DNA from: Legionella steelei
GTDB taxonomy: Bacteria > Pseudomonadota > Gammaproteobacteria > Legionellales > Legionellaceae
Length of the DNA stretch: 64,000 nt
Assembly: GCF_001468005.1 (NCBI RefSeq)
Contig: NZ_LNYY01000021.1
Location: 842,500 to 906,499, forward strand
Direction: 5' to 3'
Positions 57,719 through 64,000 of the stretch are shown here, in pieces; the stretch's first letter is position 1, and each line of letters begins with the position of its first letter. The translations under genes were made by a program, and so were the position numbers. Below the pieces are notes generated by a model. That model was not told the origin of the DNA. It did not search any database and worked only from the letters and a program-made list of their open reading frames with translations.

Positions 57719-59596
57719 ATGCTAAATAAATCTGCTCCAGAGAAAACAAGCACATTTGGCTTATCATTTGCGGCTCTAGGTGTTGTTTTTGGTGATATAG
57801 GTACAAGTCCTCTTTATGCATTCCATCAAGTTGTAGTTTATTTACCTATAACGGATCCTAACATTTATGGTCTTTTGTCACTGATTTTCTGGTCATTACT
57901 TATCATCGTTAGCTTTAAGTATCTAGTTGTTATTTTTCGAGCTGATAACGACGGTGAGGGTGGCATTATGGCGCTTGCAGGCATCTTAAGGCAGAAAATG
58001 AAAAATCCAGGGCCTTGGCTTTTATTTGTCACCTTTATTGGGATAGGACTTATTATTGGTGATGGTATGTTAACACCAGCAATCTCTATATTAAGCGCCA
58101 TAGAAGGCCTCGAACCGTTATCGCCACATTTAATCAAGTATATTTTGCCGGCCACATTGATCATTTTATTACTGTTATTTTGGTTGCAACGGGTAGGCAC
58201 TGGAAAAATTGGTGTTTTATTTGCCCCCATTATGCTTATTTGGTTTATCACCATAGGCATTTTAGGTTTTTTACAGATTATCCAGTATCCCAAAATACTT
58301 TTGGCGTTGAGTCCTCACTATGCCATTAATTTTTTTGTGATACATAAGCAATTTGCTGTTTTTCTATTGGGTGGAGTCTTCTTAGTGATGACCGGAGGTG
58401 AAGCATTATTCGCTGATTTAGGACACTTTGGCAAAAATCCTATTCGCATAGGGTGGTTTGCTGTAGCGCTTCCTGGATTGCTTCTATGCTATTTTGGACA
58501 AGGGGCACTCATATTAATGCATCCAGAAAAAGCAGCATACCCATTTTACAGCCTATCACCACATTGGTTTCTTTCTATTATGATTTTTTTGGCCACGGCG
58601 GCAACTATTGTTGCGTCACAAGCAATTATTTCTGCGGCCTTTTCCATTTTAAAACAAGCATCATTGCTTCATTTGACACCACGACTCAAAATTATATACA
58701 CATCCAAAGTTGAAAAAGGGCAAGTGTATCTGCCTCTTATCAATTTTCTTTTAGCTGTAGGTACCTGTGTACTTGTTGTAACGTTTAAAACATCATCTAA
58801 TCTTGCAGCTGCTTTTGGTATTGCTGTTAATTTAGATATGCTCATCACCACCACTTTAGTTGGGATCATTGCATATTATTGCTGGGGGTGGGGACTTATT
58901 AAGCTGATGATTTTTCCTTTAATATTCATTATTGAGCTTGCATTTTTAGCTGGAAATATTCCCAAATTTTTAACCGGAGGTTGGATTCCTATTTTTATCG
59001 CATTTCTTGGAATTATAGTGATGTACACCTGGTATTGTGGCTTTGAAAAATTACGTAAATTGCATCACAGGGATGCTTTGATGGATGCGTTTATCATTGA
59101 TGAATTAAATCAAAATAAGATTTCAAGACAACCTGGATTGAGGCTGTATATTATTGATCCATATGATGATGAGGGTGAAGGGCTTCTTCATCATCTGCGG
59201 ATTAACCGTTTTTTTTCTGAAAATATGATTTTTCTCAGTATCAAAATAGACAATAGCCCCTACATTCCCCTTGAAAATAAATTTGAGCTCATCAAAAAAG
59301 CGGATGGATTGTACTTAATCCAAATTCATTATGGTTTTACAGAAGATATTAATTTGCCTTGTACTGTAGATGAAATGTTTAAAAGAATACAATTGCCGTT
59401 TGCAATAAATAGAAATCAATTAAATTATTTTATTGAAATTGTTTTTGTTGAAATGACTAGAGAAAGAGCAAAAGACATATGGCTTTGGCAAAAGCATTTG
59501 TTTTCTCTTATGTTACGTACTGCAGTTCCAGATATTCAGTTTTATCGGTTACCCTATAATAAAACAATTGCACTAGGTACTTATTATCAATTTTAG
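57719..59596 (+). CDS. kup: Potassium uptake protein Kup
   Basis: A 625-residue KUP/HAK/KT family K+/H+ symporter. The N-terminus GVVFGDIGTSPLYAFHQVVV is the family signature; GGIMALAGIL follows, then about twelve membrane helices to residue 445 or so and a soluble C-terminal domain (residues 450-625). It works at acid pH and low K+ in relatives. ATG 57719 is preferred to GTG 57704, which adds five residues. Legionella genomes usually carry more than one kup paralogue, so the number of this one cannot be fixed. Confidence 0.94.
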   Translation: MLNKSAPEKTSTFGLSFAALGVVFGDIGTSPLYAFHQVVVYLPITDPNIYGLLSLIFWSLLIIVSFKYLVVIFRADNDGEGGIMALAGILRQKMKNPGPWLLFVTFIGIGLIIGDGMLTPAISILSAIEGLEPLSPHLIKYILPATLIILLLLFWLQRVGTGKIGVLFAPIMLIWFITIGILGFLQIIQYPKILLALSPHYAINFFVIHKQFAVFLLGGVFLVMTGGEALFADLGHFGKNPIRIGWFAVALPGLLLCYFGQGALILMHPEKAAYPFYSLSPHWFLSIMIFLATAATIVASQAIISAAFSILKQASLLHLTPRLKIIYTSKVEKGQVYLPLINFLLAVGTCVLVVTFKTSSNLAAAFGIAVNLDMLITTTLVGIIAYYCWGWGLIKLMIFPLIFIIELAFLAGNIPKFLTGGWIPIFIAFLGIIVMYTWYCGFEKLRKLHHRDALMDAFIIDELNQNKISRQPGLRLYIIDPYDDEGEGLLHHLRINRFFSENMIFLSIKIDNSPYIPLENKFELIKKADGLYLIQIHYGFTEDINLPCTVDEMFKRIQLPFAINRNQLNYFIEIVFVEMTRERAKDIWLWQKHLFSLMLRTAVPDIQFYRLPYNKTIALGTYYQF

Positions 59597-59648
59597 ATTA
59601 AATAAAAAAGTTGATGTGGGAGGTTAGTGAGAAACTAAGGATTGTACG

Positions 59649-60107
59649 ATGAGCGAATTTAATTTGCATAATTGCCTGTTATTTACAGGAGTTGACGAAC
59701 AATATATCGACGAGTTTTTGGCGAGTTGTGAGTTTGTTGAATTGCATCAAGGAGAGTTTCTTTTTCATCAAAATGAAATTGGTGATGCAATGTATGTTGT
59801 TGAGTCCGGTGTGCTAGAGGTTATATTAAATCAGGCAGAGTCTCAGGAGAGTCAGGTGATTGGTACGCGTGAAAGTGGTGCGTTGATTGGCGAGTTCTGC
59901 GTATTTGGTCAAAGGAAGCGCTCTGCATCAATTCGTGCTTTAGTGGATTCTAGATTATTAAAAATCGAAGGCGAAGATTTTAGAACTCGCATTTACTCAA
60001 AAGATCTGGATGCATTGTTAATTTGCTATAATATCGCGAAACTATTGAGTGAACGCTTAATTTCAACAAATGCACTTTTAGCTTTGGATAACCCATTAAA
60101 AGTATAG
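59649..60107 (+). CDS. Stand-alone cyclic-nucleotide-binding domain protein
   Basis: A 152-residue protein consisting of one cNMP-binding fold: YVVESGVLEVILNQAESQES, then the phosphate-binding cassette GALIGEFCVFGQRKRSASIRA with the conserved Glu and Arg, then helices. There is no DNA-binding domain, so it is not a CRP-type regulator by itself; it may be a cAMP-responsive adaptor. It follows kup by 52 bases on the same strand, so it might tune the transporter; that is inference. The conserved cassette suggests it can bind ligand, unlike the Popeye-like protein at 23636. Confidence 0.82.
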   Translation: MSEFNLHNCLLFTGVDEQYIDEFLASCEFVELHQGEFLFHQNEIGDAMYVVESGVLEVILNQAESQESQVIGTRESGALIGEFCVFGQRKRSASIRALVDSRLLKIEGEDFRTRIYSKDLDALLICYNIAKLLSERLISTNALLALDNPLKV

Positions 60108-60121
60108 ATTTGTGGATGAAT

Positions 60122-60165
60122 CGAAGCGAAGCCCGGGTTACGGCTTTTGCCTTCGCCCAGGCTAC
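60122..60165. repeat. Palindrome family member after the cNMP gene
   Basis: AAGCCCGGGTTACGGC at its left and GCCTTCGCCCAGGCTACA at its right follow the CCCGGGTTACGC/CTTCACCCAGGCTAC pattern of the palindrome at 17978-18059, though pairing is imperfect here. It lies between the convergent ends of the cNMP gene and suhB. Confidence 0.5.
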
Positions 60166-60174
60166 ACCTAATTT

Positions 60175-60963
60175 CTATTGCTTTAAAACAGGAGAAATAG
60201 TTTGTAATAATGATTTAAATACCTTAGGCGTGCCTGCAACAACGTCTCCGTGGTTGAGAAAATCATCGCCACCTTGTAGATCGCTAATCAATCCACCTGC
60301 TTCTCTAATTAATAATGAGCCTGCTGCAATATCCCAAGGACGTAAGCCAAACTCCCAAAATCCGTCAAGTCGTCCGCTGGCAACATAGGCCAAATCAAGT
60401 GCCGCTGAACCCGTTCTTCTAACCCCAGCACATTTACCTAATAAGGCTTCGAAAGTAGGTAAGTATTTTTGAGTTATATTGATGTCGCGGGATGAAAAAC
60501 CAGTACCTAAAAGGGAGGCTAAGAGTTGGGTTTGCTTGGAAACACGTATTCTTCTATCATTTAATCGAGCTCCACGACCTCGACTTGCAGCAAAACATTC
60601 ATGTCGTAAGGGGTCGTAAATCACGCCATGCTCTATTCTTCCTTTAACCTTCACTGCTATAGAAACAGAGAAAAAAGGAAATCCATGCAAGTAATTGGAT
60701 GTGCCATCTAAGGGATCAATAATCCAAATTGACTCGCCATCTCCTTCTTGCACACCGCTTTCTTCAGCAAGAATTCCATGCTCTGGATATGCCTTATGAA
60801 TTGTATGAATAATGGACTGTTCGGCTTTAATGTCTACTTCGCTAAAAAAATCATGGTTGTTCTTAGCGGTAATTTTCAGGCGGTCCACTTGTTCCATATG
60901 TCGAATTATAATTTCACCGGCTTGTCGTGCTGCGTTAATTGCTATATTTAAAAGTGGTTCCAT
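60175..60963 (-). CDS. suhB: Inositol-1-monophosphatase family protein SuhB
   Basis: A 262-residue Mg-dependent phosphatase. Metal and substrate motifs are intact: EVDIKAEQSI, GEE-like GILAEESG, WIIDPLDGTSNYLHGFP with the metal Asps, and the C-terminal WEFGLRPWDIAAGSLLIREAGG. In E. coli SuhB also joins the rRNA antitermination complex. It is monocistronic here and divergent from trmJ, the usual neighbour arrangement in gammaproteobacteria. Confidence 0.95.
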   Translation of the reverse strand: MEPLLNIAINAARQAGEIIIRHMEQVDRLKITAKNNHDFFSEVDIKAEQSIIHTIHKAYPEHGILAEESGVQEGDGESIWIIDPLDGTSNYLHGFPFFSVSIAVKVKGRIEHGVIYDPLRHECFAASRGRGARLNDRRIRVSKQTQLLASLLGTGFSSRDINITQKYLPTFEALLGKCAGVRRTGSAALDLAYVASGRLDGFWEFGLRPWDIAAGSLLIREAGGLISDLQGGDDFLNHGDVVAGTPKVFKSLLQTISPVLKQ

Positions 60964-61107
60964 GAATATACTCTTTAATCTACAAAACCGGTGATTCTAT
61001 CATATTTTTTTTGAACAAAGAGAGTGAAATATGAAAAAAGCAAAAATCGTAAAAAAGGGGGTTCAGTGATATGATATATAGCTCGAATGTTTTAATTAAA
61101 AGGTTTT

Positions 61108-61845
61108 ATGAATTTAAGTTCAATCCGTATTATTTTAGTAGCAACATCTCATCCCGGCAATATAGGCTCAACGGCCAGAGCAATGAAAACAATGGGATTA
61201 AGTTCGCTTTATTTGGTAAAGCCTAAATCTTTTCCTGATTATAAGGCCAAAGAAATGGCGGCTGGTGCCGATGATCTTTTAGACTCTGCCATTGTCACTG
61301 AAACTTTAGAGGAAGCCTTAGTTGGTTGTCAGCTTATTTTGGGCACTAGTGCGCGACCTAGAGGACTTTCCTTACCCGGATTGCTTCCTACTTCTTGTGC
61401 AGATTTAATTAGTAAACACGCAGATGATACCCAAATTGCTATTGTATTTGGAAGGGAACATGCAGGCCTTACTAATGAAGAACTGCTAAAATGTCATTAT
61501 CATATCCATATCCCCAGCAATCCAGAATATGGTTCGCTTAATCTGGCACAGGCTGTACAGATTATTGCTTATGAATTGCGTATGAAATTATTAGCGCCTA
61601 AAGCAGAGGTGGCATTACGTCAGGATGAATATGCTACTGCAGATGAAATTGAACAATTTTATGAGCATTTAAGAGAAGTCTTTATTGAAATTCAATTTTT
61701 AAAAGCGTCAAATCCCCGACGCTTGATGCAGCGAGTGCGACGATTATTTAATCGTGTAAACTTAGAGAAAATGGAAGTTAATTTGTTACGAGGAATGTTG
61801 AGTCAGGTACAAAAATCGTTGGAATGGGCAAGTAAAAGAGGCTGA
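61108..61845 (+). CDS. trmJ: tRNA (cytidine/uridine-2'-O-)-methyltransferase TrmJ
   Basis: TrmJ 2'-O-methylates nucleotide 32 of several tRNAs with S-adenosylmethionine. The 245-residue SPOUT protein has [20 protein letters not shown] near its start, [15 protein letters not shown], and the knot motif [19 protein letters not shown]. It stands directly before the Fe-S genes; in E. coli iscR lies between trmJ and iscS, but no iscR is present here. AAGG lies four bases before its ATG. Confidence 0.95.
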   Translation: MNLSSIRIILVATSHPGNIGSTARAMKTMGLSSLYLVKPKSFPDYKAKEMAAGADDLLDSAIVTETLEEALVGCQLILGTSARPRGLSLPGLLPTSCADLISKHADDTQIAIVFGREHAGLTNEELLKCHYHIHIPSNPEYGSLNLAQAVQIIAYELRMKLLAPKAEVALRQDEYATADEIEQFYEHLREVFIEIQFLKASNPRRLMQRVRRLFNRVNLEKMEVNLLRGMLSQVQKSLEWASKRG

Positions 61846-61846
61846 A

Positions 61847-63019
61847 ATGAATGGGATAATTAAAATACCAATTTATTTTGATTATATGGCAACAACGCCT
61901 GTTGATCCACGTGTAGTGGAGCGCATGGTCCACTATTTGGGACCAGATGGCGATTTTGCTAATCCTTCCTCTATAACCCACGAATATGGACGAGTTGCAG
62001 CTCTGGCTGTGGAGCATGCACGTACACAAGTTGCTGATTCAATTCATGCATCGACACAGGAAATAGTATTTACTTCAGGCGCTACAGAAGCAAATAATTT
62101 GGCAATCATCGGCGCAGCGCATTTTTACCAAAATAAAGGCAAGCATTTAGTGACTATGAGTACTGAGCATAAAGCCGTGCTCGATAGTTTTAACCGTTTG
62201 GAAAAGGATGGATTTGAGGTCACATACCTGCATCCAGATCCCAATGGCTTACTCGATTTGGAACAATTGGCTCAAGCATTAAGACAGGATACCATTTTGG
62301 TTTCCATCATGCATGTAAACAATGAAATTGGCGTGATACAGGATATTGAGTCCATTGGTGCTTTATTACGCAATAAAGGAATCATATTTCATGTGGATGC
62401 CGCACAAAGTGCGGGGAGAATACCCATCGATCTGACTTGCCTTTCGGTAGATTTAATGGCGTTTTCTGCGCATAAAAATTATGGCCCCAAGGGTATTGGC
62501 GCACTTTATGTCAGGAGCAAACCGCGAATTCGCCTTCAGCCCCAAAGTTTTGGTGGTGGTCATGAAGGAGGGTTACGTTCGGGAACCTTAGCCACGCATC
62601 AAATTGTTGGTATGGGGGAGGCCTTTGCCTTAGCAGAAAGTGTGCGAGAAGAAGAGCAATCACGATTTTTAAAATATCGTCAGCATCTGTGGGATGGCAT
62701 TAAACATTTACCTGGTATTCAACTTAATGGAGATCAACAAAAGCGAATAGCAGGTAATCTGAATATCAGCTTTGCAGGCTTGGATGGAGATTCTTTGTTG
62801 TTGGCTTTGAATGAGCTTGCAGTATCAACTACTTCTGCATGCAGTTCTGCCAGTATTCAACCCTCTTATGTGCTGAGAGAAATAGGTCTAAGTGATGATT
62901 TAGCACAAAGTACTATACGATTATCAATAGGACGTTTTACTAAGAAAGAAGAAGTGGAGCATGCGATTAACGTTATTTGTACGCAGGTGACTAGATTGCG
63001 TGAAATGTCGCCATCATGA
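61847..63019 (+). CDS. iscS: Cysteine desulfurase, IscS type
   Basis: A 390-residue PLP enzyme taking sulfur from cysteine for Fe-S clusters and thionucleosides. PLP lysine K210 in [10 protein letters not shown], the acidic/His pair in HVDAAQSAG, and the catalytic Cys C332 in [17 protein letters not shown], all in the IscS form. It lies one base after trmJ and overlaps the IscU-like gene by four. Since the adjacent IscU-like protein lacks its ligands, this IscS may work with another scaffold, or be one of two paralogues in the genome. Confidence 0.93.
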   Translation: MNGIIKIPIYFDYMATTPVDPRVVERMVHYLGPDGDFANPSSITHEYGRVAALAVEHARTQVADSIHASTQEIVFTSGATEANNLAIIGAAHFYQNKGKHLVTMSTEHKAVLDSFNRLEKDGFEVTYLHPDPNGLLDLEQLAQALRQDTILVSIMHVNNEIGVIQDIESIGALLRNKGIIFHVDAAQSAGRIPIDLTCLSVDLMAFSAHKNYGPKGIGALYVRSKPRIRLQPQSFGGGHEGGLRSGTLATHQIVGMGEAFALAESVREEEQSRFLKYRQHLWDGIKHLPGIQLNGDQQKRIAGNLNISFAGLDGDSLLLALNELAVSTTSACSSASIQPSYVLREIGLSDDLAQSTIRLSIGRFTKKEEVEHAINVICTQVTRLREMSPS

Positions 63020-63387
63020 TGTATAATAGAACTGTGCAGGATTGTTTTTTTTCACCCAGACATGTGGGGGTTGTTGATTTGACCGAGCGTTTTGCAAACG
63101 TTGTTAAAAACAACCAAAAAGGTCAGGGCATTATTGAGTTTTATACGCAGTGTAATGCAGATGGTATAATTGTACGAGCTTGCTTTAAAACCAATGGTAA
63201 TCCTTATGTCATTGCAAGCTTAGAATGGTTATGCAGGCAGTTGGAAGGGCAGACTATAAATACTGTCCCACAAATTGATTATCAGTTGATTGTTAAAGAG
63301 TTGAATATCCCTGTTACTCAGTACCCAATAGCGGTAAGGGTTATGGATGTTTATAAAGAAGCATTACTTTTAATAAAAAGAAGATAA
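63016..63387 (+). CDS. IscU/NifU-N-like protein lacking the three ligand cysteines
   Basis: A 123-residue protein aligned by pattern to IscU: it begins [18 protein letters not shown] (IscU: Y.EKVIDHYENPRNVG), and keeps [12 protein letters not shown] where IscU has FKTYGCGSAIAS. The three ligand Cys of IscU (C37, C63, C106) and H105 are gone: the ACGD region has no Cys, C63 is replaced by Asn62, and the HCS region reads QYPIA. Its four Cys (10, 46, 56, 73) are elsewhere. So it probably cannot hold a 2Fe-2S cluster as IscU does; it may have a new role or bind IscS as a regulator. The frame is intact and not decayed. Confidence 0.8.
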   Translation: MMYNRTVQDCFFSPRHVGVVDLTERFANVVKNNQKGQGIIEFYTQCNADGIIVRACFKTNGNPYVIASLEWLCRQLEGQTINTVPQIDYQLIVKELNIPVTQYPIAVRVMDVYKEALLLIKRR

Positions 63388-63409
63388 ATCGAATTGAGAG
63401 GTTAATATA

Positions 63410-63775
63410 ATGAGTGTCGTAATGCATCATGTAGAAAGTACAGTGCCTGAAATCAGTTTTACTGAAGCAGCGATAAAACACGTGGTAGCTTATTTACAGA
63501 AAAATTCTGAATATACTGGGATTCGTTTATCAGTAAAGAAAACGGGCTGTTCTGGTTTATCTTATGTTGTTGATTATGTGCTCTCCCCTCAGAGTGCTGA
63601 TTTGATACTCCCTTTGACTGAAAATTATGTTGTATGCATTGATAAGTCCAGTTATCCCTTCTTGAAAAATATAAGTGTTGATTACATAAAACAGGGATTA
63701 AATTATAAGTTTGTATTCAATAATCCTAATCAGACAGGGCAATGTGGATGTGGTGAGAGTTTTACAGTGGGTTAG
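63410..63775 (+). CDS. A-type Fe-S carrier, IscA-like
   Basis: A 121-residue A-type carrier (IscA/SufA/ErpA family). The three ligand cysteines are present with normal spacing: C47 in KKTGCSGLSY, and C112 and C114 in GQCGCGESF. The start has GAGAGG upstream and follows the IscU-like gene by 22 bases. The Cys set means it can bind a cluster, in contrast to its neighbour. Which of IscA, SufA or ErpA it is cannot be told from sequence alone; no hscB, hscA or fdx follow before the window end. Confidence 0.88.
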   Translation: MSVVMHHVESTVPEISFTEAAIKHVVAYLQKNSEYTGIRLSVKKTGCSGLSYVVDYVLSPQSADLILPLTENYVVCIDKSSYPFLKNISVDYIKQGLNYKFVFNNPNQTGQCGCGESFTVG

Positions 63776-63808
63776 AAATAATATGGGTTTTCGGAGAGCC
63801 CAGTAACC

Positions 63809-63943
63809 GTAGGCTGGGCGGCTAAGCCTGTAACAATGCGCTGAAGTATTTCTTACTAGGATAAGATACGTGTTAATTTGGCTTCATAATGGAATTTTGG
63901 AGCGTACGAGTTAACCCAGTAGATGTTGGGCTTAACAGTGTAT
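63809..63943. repeat. Second copy of the GTAGGCTGGGC-type repeat
   Basis: It starts with GTAGGCTGGGCGGCTAAGCC (63809-63828) and ends with TTGGGCTTAACAGTGTAT (63926-63943), matching the two ends of the element at 57477-57572. The middle differs in length and sequence. It follows the iscA-like gene. Confidence 0.6.
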
Positions 63944-63948
63944 AGACC

Positions 63949-64000
63949 GGGGACATCCCTGACATATGTTCGGGGACATAGTTGACACTTTACAATGGCA
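63949..64000. mobile_element. Probable insertion-sequence end at the window edge
   Basis: Two direct copies of a 16-mer, GGGGACATCCCTGACA (63949-63964) and GGGGACATAGTTGACA (63972-63987), 23 bases apart, resemble the tandem transposase-binding sites at the ends of IS481/IS3-like elements as I recall them. The rest of the element, if it exists, lies beyond position 64000. The family name is a guess. Confidence 0.35.

Overview
The window looks like a chromosomal segment of a gammaproteobacterium of the Legionella type. It is AT-rich. Its flagellin, FlaG and FliD are Legionella-like, it has a class I PHB synthase, a FleS/FleR-headed fli operon, and several orphan proteins that resemble type II or Dot/Icm secretion substrates. 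No rRNA or tRNA gene was recognised. The species cannot be fixed from sequence alone; several loci look like a Legionella other than L. pneumophila, which is a guess.

Layout. 1-2.5 kb: leftward filament genes fliD (cut by the left edge), flaG and flaA, with a near-perfect sigma-28 promoter in front of flaA. 2.9-6.5 kb: rightward accD-folC-dedD-cvpA operon; folC carries an in-frame palindromic insertion near its N-terminus. 6.5-12.9 kb: leftward nadD-holA-lptE-leuS-lnt, tightly packed, converging on cvpA. 13.1-14.9 kb: phaC. 15.2-21.6 kb: rightward catabolic block with a lysine dehydrogenase-like enzyme, an antiquitin-type aldehyde dehydrogenase, a fused beta-oxidation protein and a thiolase; it would carry lysine to aminoadipate and fatty acyl-CoAs to acetyl-CoA. 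21.8-25.3 kb: infA, an orphan, aat, a membrane Popeye-like cyclic-nucleotide-binding protein, and trxB. 25.4-29.7 kb: ftsK-lolA-rarA. 29.8-30.9 kb: an accessory TIKI/PMT-like protein.

31.3-43.3 kb: flagellar cluster fleS-fleR-fliE-fliF-fliG-(gap with hairpins)-fliH-fliI-fliJ, running by overlap into a very large YhdP-type envelope protein. FleS/FleR are the two-component regulators of mid-class flagellar genes, FliE/F/G build the MS ring and switch, and FliH/I/J are the export ATPase complex. The sigma-28 flagellin genes at the left end belong to the last class of the same cascade. 43.5-45.4 kb: a membrane protein and mpl (murein recycling).

45.7-53.6 kb is the accessory part: a two-gene orphan operon with its own good promoter and an effector-like C-terminus, two tandem queuosine-precursor-type transporters, a GNAT acetyltransferase, and a pair of exported proteins (a beta-propeller protein and a sedolisin protease). 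53.6-63.8 kb returns to housekeeping genes: clpB, sppA-like, kup, a small cyclic-nucleotide-binding protein, suhB, trmJ, then an iscS / IscU-like / iscA-like cluster in which the IscU-like protein has lost all the usual cluster ligands. The right edge holds a probable insertion-sequence end.

About ten imperfect palindromes of one family (GTAGCCTGGGTG... / ...CACCCAGGCTAC) or related families lie at operon ends through the whole window.
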